The translations under genes and the position numbers were made by a program. Below the pieces are notes generated by a model, which saw nothing but the letters and a program-made list of their open reading frames with translations, made no database searches and was not told the origin of the DNA. 14,107 nt of DNA. It comes from Porphyrobacter sp. (GTDB lineage Bacteria; Pseudomonadota; Alphaproteobacteria; Sphingomonadales; Sphingomonadaceae). The stretch is from the NCBI GenBank assembly GCA_018991295.1, contig JAGKSZ010000102.1, forward strand, positions 1 to 14,107, written 5' to 3'. Position 1 is the stretch's first letter. The number at the start of each line of letters is the position of its first letter. Shown here in pieces: positions 1 to 7,577 of this stretch.

Positions 1-1052
1 ACGACAAAAGGTTTGAGCCAGCGCCCGAGGAATTGACAAAAGGTATCTCAGAAAGATATTATCTGGTTGGTATGGCTGATCGAAAAAGATACCTTAGTTA
101 CCCCATGTTGCAGAGGGTCTTTGACGACATTCTTGCCCCTCCTGCTCACGCAAGAAGATGGGTTACAGAGAAACGTCCCTATGAACTTTGGTTTAGTTTT
201 CTTGCGGTTAGCCCGAGCTACGCGCTCGCAGAACGCTTTCGTTCGGGCACAATAACTGAGAAAGAAAAGGCCCAAATTCCCGAAGATTTCGACATAGTTC
301 TTTCAGTGTTCGAGGACCTTGGTCCTGTCAGGGGTATGGCCTTTTCAGACTGGTGGTTGAGGCGAGGTTCCGAGCACATGGGATTTCGCGGGAAGGAGCC
401 CCATGTTGAACTCATTGCCAGGCTCGAGAGCGATGAGCACCGCAAAGACCCCCGACAGGTTTTCGCGAGTTTGAACAGCTTCTTATGGGGAAATTGGTCA
501 GCAGCGGGCGAACAAGACTGTATTCTGCTTGCGCTCCCGACCGGAATGAATAAATCGGATGTAATTCAGCAGGTTAGCTATTATTTTGACCTTGGTCGGC
601 ATGTCTCCAAGCCTCTGGTCTTTGAGCCCCCGAAATATACTCTTTGCCGCAGTCGTCAGGACAATGAGAGCCTTAGCCGCTATCTCAAGTTACTTTGGAC
701 ACGCTGCCTAATCAAAAAACCCCTGTGGTCGGTCGGTTACCTTGCGGGGTTCAGCGAAACCTACACCAAACTGATCCGCTCTCAGCTCGACGCCGGACAT
801 CAGCCATCTGCGGATGAAAAGAACAGGATGAAGATCCTCACCAGCCGTGGGCTGCAACGAGTGTTCTTGATAGCTGAGAACGCAGCGCGGGGGAGGTTTC
901 CAACCTATGACGCTTTCCCCGAAGCCATCAGCGCCAAAGATTCTGGTATCTATGATGTTCTCAACTCCGAGCGCCGGTGGGAACAGTTTCCTGAATGGGC
1001 GGCATGGCGAGAATCTCTGCTGGCAGGCGCCCCCTTGAGCCAAATTCGGTAG
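1..1052 (+). CDS. Hypothetical protein, 5'-truncated by the window edge
   Basis: I do not recognise this protein. The reading frame is open to the left edge (first full codon at position 3), so the gene probably starts outside the window. A TTG at 33 and an ATG at 72 are possible internal starts, but neither has a well-spaced ribosome binding site. At least 339 residues are visible. It looks soluble and cytosolic: no signal peptide, no clear membrane segment, rich in Trp, Arg, Lys and Tyr, with mixed alpha/beta character. There are aromatic-rich stretches near residues 45-60 and 100-115 (counted from the TTG) and a basic stretch near 220-235. No catalytic motif stands out. Base composition is much lower in GC than the rest of the window (25 G+C in the 60 bases at 541-600), which suggests horizontal acquisition. 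Only 52 bases separate it from the DUF6641-like gene on the same strand, so the two are probably co-transcribed parts of one element. Confidence 0.7.
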   Translation, partial: DKRFEPAPEELTKGISERYYLVGMADRKRYLSYPMLQRVFDDILAPPAHARRWVTEKRPYELWFSFLAVSPSYALAERFRSGTITEKEKAQIPEDFDIVLSVFEDLGPVRGMAFSDWWLRRGSEHMGFRGKEPHVELIARLESDEHRKDPRQVFASLNSFLWGNWSAAGEQDCILLALPTGMNKSDVIQQVSYYFDLGRHVSKPLVFEPPKYTLCRSRQDNESLSRYLKLLWTRCLIKKPLWSVGYLAGFSETYTKLIRSQLDAGHQPSADEKNRMKILTSRGLQRVFLIAENAARGRFPTYDAFPEAISAKDSGIYDVLNSERRWEQFPEWAAWRESLLAGAPLSQIR

Positions 1053-1104
1053 GAATACGAGATATTTGAAAGCAGCACAGCTCCATCAACAAATGGAGTA
1101 GGTG

Positions 1105-1533
1105 ATGTCTCATCTTGCAAGATTGAACTTGAAGACCGTGCAGCGGGTGATCGAGAAAGACCCGGTTATCGCCCGGCGGGAGAAGTTGATCGCTGGGATC
1201 GCGGAGCAGAAGCTGGTTCTTGAAGCCATGCTTCGCGGCGAAACCTATGCGGTGCCTGTGAAGCGCTGGCGGAACAATGAAGCTGGCGAGCGGATGCAGG
1301 TCGAAGACACCAAGCGTATTCGGCCTTGGTGGTTCGAGCAGGACAACGGCTGGTATGTGCAGGTGCGCTATGGCAGTCGCGTGCTCAACATCAGCGGCAA
1401 AAGCAATTCGGTCTTCGTGAGCCAGTTGCAGGAAGTGGCTGCTGTGCTGGGCGCCTTCCAAGCTGCTGCTGAAGCTGGCGAATTGGACAAGGCTGTGCTG
1501 CTTGCTATGAAGCGAATCAAGCAAGCCGACTAG
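1105..1533 (+). CDS. DUF6641-like family protein
   Basis: This is a 142-residue protein of unknown function. The ATG at 1105 is preferred because GGAG lies six bases upstream (1095-1098); the GTG at 1102 is too close to it. The sequence has a basic N-terminal helix (residues 10-30), a predicted helix (31-45), then a conserved-looking core with RPWW at 73-76, a GWYVQVRYG strand at 82-90 and a SGKS segment at 97-100. It ends in an Ala/Glu-rich helix and a basic tail. From memory this pattern (ARREKLI near the N-terminus, a PWW core, a VRYG strand, an AxEAGELD helix) matches DUF6641 proteins, often found on integrated elements, plasmids and phages of proteobacteria. I have not checked this by search. 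SGKS is not in a P-loop context, so I do not call nucleotide binding. It lies just downstream of the low-GC hypothetical gene and probably belongs to the same acquired segment. Confidence 0.75.
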   Translation: MSHLARLNLKTVQRVIEKDPVIARREKLIAGIAEQKLVLEAMLRGETYAVPVKRWRNNEAGERMQVEDTKRIRPWWFEQDNGWYVQVRYGSRVLNISGKSNSVFVSQLQEVAAVLGAFQAAAEAGELDKAVLLAMKRIKQAD

Positions 1534-1552
1534 CCCGCTGCGCCAAGCGGGC
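1533..1552 (+). other. Hairpin immediately after the DUF6641-like gene
   Basis: Seven-base arms (1533-1539 and 1546-1552) pair perfectly around a six-base loop, beginning at the last base of the stop codon. The downstream bases are only moderately T-rich (AGAGTTTG), so it is a weak terminator at best. It may instead protect the 3' end of the message. Confidence 0.45.
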
Positions 1553-1596
1553 AGAGTTTGAAAAAGTTTTGAAAGTGCGATTTACGCGATTTTTCA

Positions 1597-1615
1597 ATCC
1601 ATTTTTCAAATGGAT
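1597..1615. repeat. Perfect 8-base inverted repeat with 3-base centre in an AT-rich tract
   Basis: ATCCATTT at 1597-1604 and AAATGGAT at 1608-1615 are perfect reverse complements around TTC. A direct repeat TTTTCAA (1591-1597 and 1603-1609, 12 bases apart) overlaps it. The tract 1553-1620 is the most AT-rich of the window and sits where composition changes from low to high GC. It could be a protein-binding or recombination site at an element border, or part of an RNA structure. No second copy is visible in the window. Confidence 0.4.
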
Positions 1616-1668
1616 ACAAAGGCACTAGTTAGCGAAGCGTTAAGTTTCTCCGATATCTCGGAAACAGG

Positions 1669-1704
1669 AAGGGCGGCCCCCGCAAGGGAGCCGCCCTTTT
1701 TCTT
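1669..1704 (+). terminator. Rho-independent terminator
   Basis: AAGGGCGGC (1669-1677) pairs with GCCGCCCTT (1690-1698) around a 12-base loop and runs into a T-rich tail (1697-1704). This is a strong intrinsic terminator for plus-strand transcription, presumably ending the transcript from the left-edge genes or an unrecognised small RNA in 1553-1668. On the minus strand the hairpin lies 18 bases beyond the stop of the small membrane gene, but the tail there is a poorer TTCCTGTTT, so bidirectional action is possible but weaker. Confidence 0.8.
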
Positions 1705-1721
1705 TGCGCAACGCCCCAGGA

Positions 1722-1919
1722 TCAGCGTTGCAGCAGCAATAGTCCGAAAGACAGGCCGGTTCCGGTCACGAACACCGGCCACGACCAGAAGAACCGCACA
1801 TCAGCCACCTCGACCAGATGGATCGCAAGGGGGCCCGCGCTGGTCCCCTGCGAACCGATCACCAGCGCAATCGCTGCCGACATGATCGCGCCGAAGGTCA
1901 GGGATTTGATCAGATCCAT
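1722..1919 (-). CDS. Small two-helix membrane protein, hypothetical
   Basis: This is a 65-residue protein with two predicted membrane helices (about residues 6-22 and 44-63) and a short charged loop between them. No known domain is recognised. The ATG at 1919 is chosen over longer in-frame starts because GGAGG stands eight bases upstream on the minus strand, and the resulting N-terminus goes straight into the first helix. It is a lone minus-strand gene: the next gene upstream (the phosphoesterase, same strand) ends at 2108 and is separated by possible terminators. The ribosome binding site and the two helices support a real gene. Its function is unknown, and nothing ties it to the left-edge element. 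Confidence 0.65.
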   Translation of the reverse strand: MDLIKSLTFGAIMSAAIALVIGSQGTSAGPLAIHLVEVADVRFFWSWPVFVTGTGLSFGLLLLQR

Positions 1920-1977
1920 CGCTGTTCCCTCCGCTGAAAAGACGCGCGGCCACAGGGGTCGACGCGGCAAAACAAGG

Positions 1978-2035
1978 GGTGCAGGCACGCGGGAAGGGCA
2001 ATCGGGTAATATGCCGCCTCTCGCGTGCCTGCGCC
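1978..2035 (-). terminator. Long hairpin with T-rich minus-strand tail, candidate terminator
   Basis: An 11-base perfect inverted repeat (1981-1991 with 2022-2032) extends outward by a wobble and two G-C pairs, around a 30-base loop. On the minus strand the hairpin is followed by CCCCTTGTTTTG, a broken T tract, so it could end the phosphoesterase operon. The loop is unusually long for a terminator, so another structured-RNA or regulatory role ahead of the small membrane gene (start 1919) is possible. Confidence 0.4.
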
Positions 2036-2082
2036 GCCATTGTCACCAATAAAGTCTTAAAGCGGGCGATAGAGAAAGGGTT

Positions 2083-2097
2083 AAGGCTCAGAGCCTT
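2083..2097 (-). terminator. Small hairpin after the phosphoesterase gene, weak terminator candidate
   Basis: AAGGCTC and GAGCCTT flank a single base 11 bases beyond the phosphoesterase stop. On the minus strand it is followed by AACCCTTTCTCT, which is pyrimidine-rich but not a clean T run. Confidence 0.35.
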
Positions 2098-2107
2098 GAG
2101 GTTACCG

Positions 2108-2881
2108 CTACGCCGCCTGCACCCCGCCCAGCCCTGCGCCTGCCAGCCGCAGTTCTGTCGCGATTACGCCGCCCGGCTCGCAGGTGATCACCCTCCAGCA
2201 CGCCGGCGAATCCTGCCGCAGTCTCGTGGAAAGCGTGCCCGTGCCGATCATCCGCATGGCGTGCCCGCCAACGCTGCGATGCTGATCGAAGGGGATGTGT
2301 ACATGACCGGAAATCACTGCGTCCGCCCCTGCCGCTGCCAGCGCGGCAAAGGCTGCATCGCCGCCGATGGTGGGGTTCTGCGGCTTGCCCTCATCGCCCA
2401 GCAGCGGGTGATGGGCGATGACGATGATCGTGCGCGGATCGCCGGCATCCTTCAATGCGCGGATCGCGGCAACCGCTGGGCTGAGCGCGGCGGGCTTCAC
2501 CACCCCGTCGCTCCACGGAAAGCGGGTCTGGGCGCGCACCGTGGTGCGCAGCGGGACCAGCACCACATCCGCGCTTTCAAACCCGTCCGCCACGGCTGCG
2601 CGCAAGGCATTGTAGCGGCGGAAGGGATCGGTGAACCGCTCCCACGGGTTGTAATAGGGCATGTCGTGATTGCCCGGCTCCAGCACCACCGGCACGCCCA
2701 GCGCCGAGAACCAGTCCCGCGCTGCGGCATATTCCGAATGCTTGGCACGCTGGGTGAGATCGCCGGTGCACACCAGAGCATCGGGCTTTTCCAGCGCGAT
2801 CGCCTCGGCCACCGCGGCAAGCGCAGCCGGGTCCTCGACCCCGAAGTGGACATCGCTGATGTGAAACAGACGGGTTGGCAT
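2108..2881 (-). CDS. Metallophosphoesterase (calcineurin-like, CpdA-type)
   Basis: This is a 257-residue cytosolic hydrolase of the calcineurin-like phosphoesterase fold. All family metal-binding motifs are present in order: DVH (Asp10, His12), GD (Asp41), GNHD (Asn71, His72), the His pair at 157-158, and GHVH (His193, His195). These would coordinate a binuclear metal centre (Fe, Mn or Zn in the family). Length and motif spacing resemble class III cyclic-nucleotide phosphodiesterases (CpdA/Icc) and related 3',5'-cAMP or phosphodiester hydrolases; the substrate cannot be read from sequence. The frame is open much further upstream, but the ATG at 2881 puts the first strand and the DVH motif where the family has them. 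It begins eight bases after the stop of a small membrane protein gene on the same strand, so the two are probably co-transcribed and translationally coupled. No signal peptide is seen. Confidence 0.92.
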   Translation of the reverse strand: MPTRLFHISDVHFGVEDPAALAAVAEAIALEKPDALVCTGDLTQRAKHSEYAAARDWFSALGVPVVLEPGNHDMPYYNPWERFTDPFRRYNALRAAVADGFESADVVLVPLRTTVRAQTRFPWSDGVVKPAALSPAVAAIRALKDAGDPRTIIVIAHHPLLGDEGKPQNPTIGGDAAFAALAAAGADAVISGHVHIPFDQHRSVGGHAMRMIGTGTLSTRLRQDSPACWRVITCEPGGVIATELRLAGAGLGGVQAA

Positions 2882-2889
2882 GGCTGGCC

Positions 2890-3162
2890 CTATACCCGCC
2901 CCGTCAGAATAAGCCATGCCGCACCGCCATTGACGGCGGTGTAGGCCGCATAGGCATAGGCATAACCCGGCCACCCCTTGACCGAGAGCAGCAGCGCAAA
3001 GAACAGCACCGCAAACTCGCTCACCAACGCAGCGCGGCGGGCCAGCGTCTGGCTGGATCGCGGCAGGCGCGCAAACATCGGGTGCCCGTGCCCGAAGACC
3101 GCGGCATTGACCGCGAAATTGGCGATTCCGAGCAGGAAGATGATCGTGGTCGCCCAGGTCAT
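2890..3162 (-). CDS. Small multi-pass membrane protein, hypothetical
   Basis: This is a 90-residue hydrophobic protein with three likely membrane helices (about residues 4-23, 44-61 and 66-87). A short loop contains HGHP (25-28), and an Arg-rich stretch at 32-43 is probably cytosolic. I recognise no family. The ATG at 3162 gives an N-terminus that enters the membrane at once; longer in-frame ATG starts at 3204 and 3225 add a polar extension and are less likely. The ribosome binding site is weak. It lies directly upstream of the phosphoesterase with an eight-base gap. It may serve as a membrane partner or may simply be co-expressed; nothing in the sequence decides this. It is divergently oriented to the urcA-family gene across a 228-base intergenic region. 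Confidence 0.65.
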   Translation of the reverse strand: MTWATTIIFLLGIANFAVNAAVFGHGHPMFARLPRSSQTLARRAALVSEFAVLFFALLLSVKGWPGYAYAYAAYTAVNGGAAWLILTGRV

Positions 3163-3340
3163 ACGAGCAGTATGGCGCTGCGCCGGTCGATTGGAAACCG
3201 CCATTTGTCGCCCGCATCGCACCATTGGTCATGGGCCCGTCGCGCCTGTCGAGCGGCTGGGGCGGGTTGATCGACATCGGGATGCAGGCCCTGCGGCAGG
3301 GGCGTATCTCTCCTGTCAGCAGGACGCCTGACACCCCCCG

Positions 3341-3360
3341 GATCGGACCCCCGCCCGATC
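3341..3360. promoter_or_regulatory. Inverted repeat upstream of the urcA-family gene
   Basis: GATCGG (3341-3346) and CCGATC (3355-3360) are separated by eight bases, about 30 bases before the urcA-family ATG. It may be an operator or a 5'-leader stem. No convincing -35/-10 pair is seen in the 3163-3390 gap. Confidence 0.3.
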
Positions 3361-3390
3361 TCAGGCCTCTGCGAGTAGGAGAGTAGAGAC

Positions 3391-3714
3391 ATGAAAACCC
3401 TTGCGAAAACTCTGGCCCTTGTGGCTGCGACCGCTGGCCTTGCCAGCACCGCCATCACCCCCGCCCTTGCTGGTGAAGCCGAACCGCGCACCGCCAAGGT
3501 TTCCTTTGCCGATCTCGATCTGGGCACATCAGCCGGTCAGCGCACGCTCGACAAGCGCATCGAAAAGGCGGCGCGTCAGGTGTGCCGCATGGTCAGCGTC
3601 CAGACCGGCACGAAGATCATGGACCGCGATGCACAGACCTGCCTCATCCGCGCCCGCGCCGATGCAAGGCAGCAGGTTGCAGCCCTTGCCAGCACCGAAC
3701 AGCGCGGCGGTTGA
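3391..3714 (+). CDS. UrcA family protein, secreted
   Basis: This is a 107-residue exported protein. The N-terminus is a textbook Sec signal peptide with cleavage expected after Ala-Leu-Ala (residue 27). The mature part carries the UrcA signature: a V-x-F/Y-A-D-L-D-L strand (37-44), TSAGQ (46-50), and a basic helix ending in VC (Cys65). A second cysteine follows at 84, and the two probably form a disulfide. The family is typical of sphingomonads and related alphaproteobacteria; its function is unknown. The start is supported by AGGAGAG seven bases upstream of the ATG. It is a single-gene transcript: a divergent operon lies upstream and a strong terminator follows 45 bases after the stop. No partner gene suggests a pathway. 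Confidence 0.88.
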   Translation: MKTLAKTLALVAATAGLASTAITPALAGEAEPRTAKVSFADLDLGTSAGQRTLDKRIEKAARQVCRMVSVQTGTKIMDRDAQTCLIRARADARQQVAALASTEQRGG

Positions 3715-3759
3715 ACCGCGCATACGCTTCCCCGCGCCTACCTCAACGTGCGGGGGCTA

Positions 3760-3801
3760 CGGCCCGAACCCTGCCAGTCCCTGGGGTTCGGGCCGTTTTT
3801 T
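3760..3801 (+). terminator. Strong rho-independent terminator of the urcA-family gene
   Basis: A 12-base perfect GC-rich stem (3760-3771 with 3784-3795) with a 12-base loop is followed by six T residues and then GTTT. It ends plus-strand transcription after the urcA-family gene. The convergent response-regulator gene stops at 3844. The minus-strand side has no T run, so it is mainly unidirectional. Confidence 0.92.
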
Positions 3802-3843
3802 GTTTGCGGTTCTTGTTTGGCGGCCGCCTGTCGGTGGCGCAAA

Positions 3844-4599
3844 TCAGCGTCCCGCCATCGCCTTGACGCGCGCCAGATAGGTTCGGCCGATGCGCAGGGC
3901 CTCGCCATTGACCAGCTCTGCCGACCACACGCCAAGGCCATCGTGCCGAAGCCCGCGAATGTGATCGCGGCGCAGGATCGTGGAGCGGTGGATGCGGATG
4001 AACTGTTCGGGATCAAGCCGCTCCTCCAGCCCGGCGATGGTCTGGAGCAGCAGGTAGGACCGCCCGGCCTCTGGTCCGCCGACGTGCAGGCGAACATAAT
4101 CGCGCTCGGCATCGATCTGGTGGACTTCGCTCACTGCAATGCGCAGCAGTTCGGAACGGTGCGGCACCCACAGCTCATCGAGATAGCGGCCCGCCTTCTG
4201 GCGGCGCTGGCCCCGGCGGGCGACAGCGCGCTCGATCGCGCGCTCCAGCCGATCGGCGGAAACGGGCTTCAACACATAATCGACCGCTTCCAGATCAAAC
4301 GCCTCCACGGCGAAGTGATCATGCGCGGTAACGAAGATGACCACCGGCGACTGCGGCTGTTCGGCAAAATGCCGCGCCACGCCAAGGCCATCGAGTTCGG
4401 GCATGGTCATGTCGAGCAGCACCAGATCGGGCTCAAGCTTTTCGGCAAGGCGCAGTGCAGCCGCGCCATCGCTGGCAGTGCCAACCACCCGCACCTGCGG
4501 GATTTCGGCGCAGATTACCTGCACACGCTCCACGGCCAGCGGTTCATCATCGACGATCAGGGTGCGCAGCGCGGCAGCTTCAAGGTCGGCTTCAGGCAT
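3844..4599 (-). CDS. LytTR-family DNA-binding response regulator
   Basis: This is a 251-residue two-component response regulator with an N-terminal receiver and a C-terminal LytTR DNA-binding domain. Receiver residues are complete: acidic pair Asp17-Asp18, phospho-acceptor Asp63 in LLLDMTMPELDG, Thr91 and Lys111 (LKP). The LytTR domain spans about 145-250, with the typical ERDYVRLH strand, the FIRIHRSTIL segment and the C-terminal IGRTYL region. Activation by Asp63 phosphorylation would let it bind direct-repeat sites at target promoters. The ATG at 4599 gives the proper receiver start and overlaps the last eight bases of the sensor kinase gene, indicating an operon with translational coupling. 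The gene is convergent with the urcA-family gene. The regulon cannot be deduced, although flanking genes are natural candidates. Confidence 0.93.
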   Translation of the reverse strand: MPEADLEAAALRTLIVDDEPLAVERVQVICAEIPQVRVVGTASDGAAALRLAEKLEPDLVLLDMTMPELDGLGVARHFAEQPQSPVVIFVTAHDHFAVEAFDLEAVDYVLKPVSADRLERAIERAVARRGQRRQKAGRYLDELWVPHRSELLRIAVSEVHQIDAERDYVRLHVGGPEAGRSYLLLQTIAGLEERLDPEQFIRIHRSTILRRDHIRGLRHDGLGVWSAELVNGEALRIGRTYLARVKAMAGR

Positions 4600-5833
4600 G
4601 GCGAGGTCTCGACAGTGGGATGCGGATTTCAGTGCAATAGCCACCCGGCACCGGGGTGGAGGCAAAGCCGATATCGGGGCCGAAGCGCGCCTCAAGCCGA
4701 TCACGCACGTTGGCAAGGCCGATGCCAAAGCCGTGGGTGGTGCCCTGCGGCACGCCCGGGCCATCATCGCCCACGGTGATGACAAGGCGATCGAACTCCT
4801 CCCGTGCGCCCACGGTGATGGTGACCGGGCGCGACACCGGAGAGACGGCATATTTCACCGAATTTTCGACCAGCGGTTGCAGGATCATGCCCGGCACGCG
4901 GCATTCCTCCAGATCGGCGGGCAGATCAAAAACCGTCACCAAGCGGGTGGGAAAACGCACCGTTTCGATATCGAGATAGAGCTTCTGGAGATCGAACTCG
5001 TCACGCAGGGACACATCTGCGGTGGGCTCGGTGGCGAGCGAGTGGCGGTAGAAGCGGCTGATCGTCTGGATCATCTTTTCGGCATTGGCGGCCTTATTGG
5101 TCATCACCAGCGCCGAGAGCGAGTTCAGCGTGTTGAACAGGAAATGCGGGTTCACCTGATAACGAAGCGAGCGCAGTTCTGCGGCCTTGGCAGCCGAGCG
5201 GAACTGTTCCTCGCGCCGCTGCGCGCTGCGCGCCTGGACGCCGGCGAGCAGCGCGAAATAGGTCGAGGCCCAGGCCAGCAGCAGGAAGTAGCGCCCCAGC
5301 GCCACATCCAGCAGCTTGCGCCAGAAATCAGAGGAAGTTTCGGCCGGTTCGATGATGACCGATTGGGTCGCCCCTCCGGCGGCCTGCCCCGCCACCCCGC
5401 CCTGCTGCGTGGGCACATCGACCAGCAGATTGCCGCTTTCGTCGCGCCGCAGGTTGAGATTGTTCTTCTGCGCATAGGCCTGTTCCATGGCCGCAGACAT
5501 GGGCTTGAAGACGAGGTAATTGACCTGCCCGATCGCCAGCGCCACGGGCAGCGCCAGCGCGATCGCGGCAGAAATCTTGAGCCACAGCGGGCGGTTATCG
5601 AACAGGCGCAGCAGCAGCCACAAGACCAGCGTCAGCAGCACACCCGCCCCGGTGACAAGCAGGCGCCGCCAGCCGAGTTCGAATTGCAGGCCGAAATCCA
5701 TCACCATGCTGCGCAGCGTGGTGAGGACAAAATAGGTCGCCCACAGCACGACCATGGAAAACAGCACCGTGCGGAAAGATACGGTGGCGGCAGGCTCGCC
5801 GGGGGCGGTATCGCTGAGCGGGTTTGTCGACAT
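4592..5833 (-). CDS. LytS-type sensor histidine kinase (His_kinase / HATPase_c)
   Basis: This is a 413-residue inner-membrane kinase, partner of the adjacent LytTR regulator. Four membrane helices are predicted (about 21-40, 57-76, 85-107, 180-198). A roughly 70-residue Gly/Gln-rich loop between helices 3 and 4 should face the periplasm and is the only obvious sensor region. The cytosolic part has the LytS-type phospho-acceptor motif QVNPHFLFN with His230. The ATPase follows: N box LVENSVKYA (Asn324), GDDGPGV (355-361) and GFGIGL (368-373). No PAS, HAMP or GAF domain is present. The start at 5833 lacks a strong Shine-Dalgarno sequence, but no better start precedes the first helix. The fumarase gene upstream on the same strand ends 119 bases away with a strong hairpin between them. 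The signal sensed is unknown. Confidence 0.92.
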   Translation of the reverse strand: MSTNPLSDTAPGEPAATVSFRTVLFSMVVLWATYFVLTTLRSMVMDFGLQFELGWRRLLVTGAGVLLTLVLWLLLRLFDNRPLWLKISAAIALALPVALAIGQVNYLVFKPMSAAMEQAYAQKNNLNLRRDESGNLLVDVPTQQGGVAGQAAGGATQSVIIEPAETSSDFWRKLLDVALGRYFLLLAWASTYFALLAGVQARSAQRREEQFRSAAKAAELRSLRYQVNPHFLFNTLNSLSALVMTNKAANAEKMIQTISRFYRHSLATEPTADVSLRDEFDLQKLYLDIETVRFPTRLVTVFDLPADLEECRVPGMILQPLVENSVKYAVSPVSRPVTITVGAREEFDRLVITVGDDGPGVPQGTTHGFGIGLANVRDRLEARFGPDIGFASTPVPGGYCTEIRIPLSRPRHA

Positions 5834-5855
5834 TATGCCGATCAGCGATACCGCG

Positions 5856-5882
5856 CCGGCCCGGTGCTGGCTACCGGGCCGG
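5856..5882 (-). other. GC-rich hairpin between the fumarase and kinase genes
   Basis: A perfect 10-base stem (5856-5865 with 5873-5882) has a seven-base loop, 71 bases past the fumarase stop and 23 bases before the kinase start on the minus strand. It has no T tract, so it is not a classic terminator. It may act as a processing or stabilising structure, a factor-dependent terminator, or an attenuating leader for the kinase. Confidence 0.45.
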
Positions 5883-5952
5883 GCGCAAGTTATCGGGCGG
5901 ACTCACGCCTTGGTCGAATGATGAACGGCTGTTCACAATCGACCAACGGCGC

Positions 5953-7371
<1,419 letters not shown>

Positions 7372-7532
7372 CGAAGCCATCCCTCATTAAGTCGATTTGC
7401 ACCCCACAGGGTTTGGCGCTCCCCTAAGCAGCAGCGAGCGCCGAGGTCAAAGGCGTAAAATCGTGAGGCCGCCGGTGCCACAATCGCGGGCAAAGGCCTT
7501 GGAAGCGCGCAGCGCTGCGTTTAAGGAGAGGG

Positions 7533-7561
7533 TTGACGGACTGTATTACGCACCCAATACA
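7533..7561 (+). promoter_or_regulatory. Sigma70-like promoter ahead of the methyltransferase-tolC series
   Basis: TTGACG (7533-7538) and AATACA (7556-7561) are exactly 17 bases apart, giving a predicted start near 7568 and a leader of about ten bases before the ATG at 7578. The -35 matches consensus at five of six positions and the -10 at three. The inverted repeat described at 7540-7563 fills the spacer and covers the -10. Confidence 0.6.
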
Positions 7562-7563
7562 GT
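7540..7563. promoter_or_regulatory. Perfect 8+8 inverted repeat, probable repressor operator
   Basis: ACTGTATT (7540-7547) and AATACAGT (7556-7563) are perfect reverse complements with an eight-base spacer, for a 24-base dyad. It lies between the -35 and over the -10 of the promoter, where a bound dimer would block RNA polymerase. The size and ACTGTA/TACAGT half-sites resemble TetR-family operators that commonly guard efflux genes. The family assignment is inference, as no regulator gene is in the window. Confidence 0.65.
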
Positions 7564-7577
7564 TACCCCACAGAGAC

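Noticed and set aside
1629..1643. TTAG-N7-TTAA, a one-mismatch match to the CtrA box TTAA-N7-TTAA
   Set aside because: It is within an AT-rich tract with no gene start nearby on either strand, and a match of this quality can arise by chance.
1610..1885. A 91-codon plus-strand frame starting in the AT-rich tract
   Set aside because: It runs through the terminator at 1669-1704 and antisense to the small membrane gene, has no ribosome binding site, and reads as shadow sequence.
1534..2107. Possible tRNA or tmRNA fragment serving as an integration site for the left-edge element
   Set aside because: I looked for a T-arm (GTTCGANTC) and acceptor-stem pairing on both strands and found none.
7445..7450. 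TTGACC on the minus strand as the -35 of the fumarase promoter
   Set aside because: No acceptable -10 hexamer lies 16-18 bases further; TTAGGG and TAGGGG match poorly, so no promoter is annotated.
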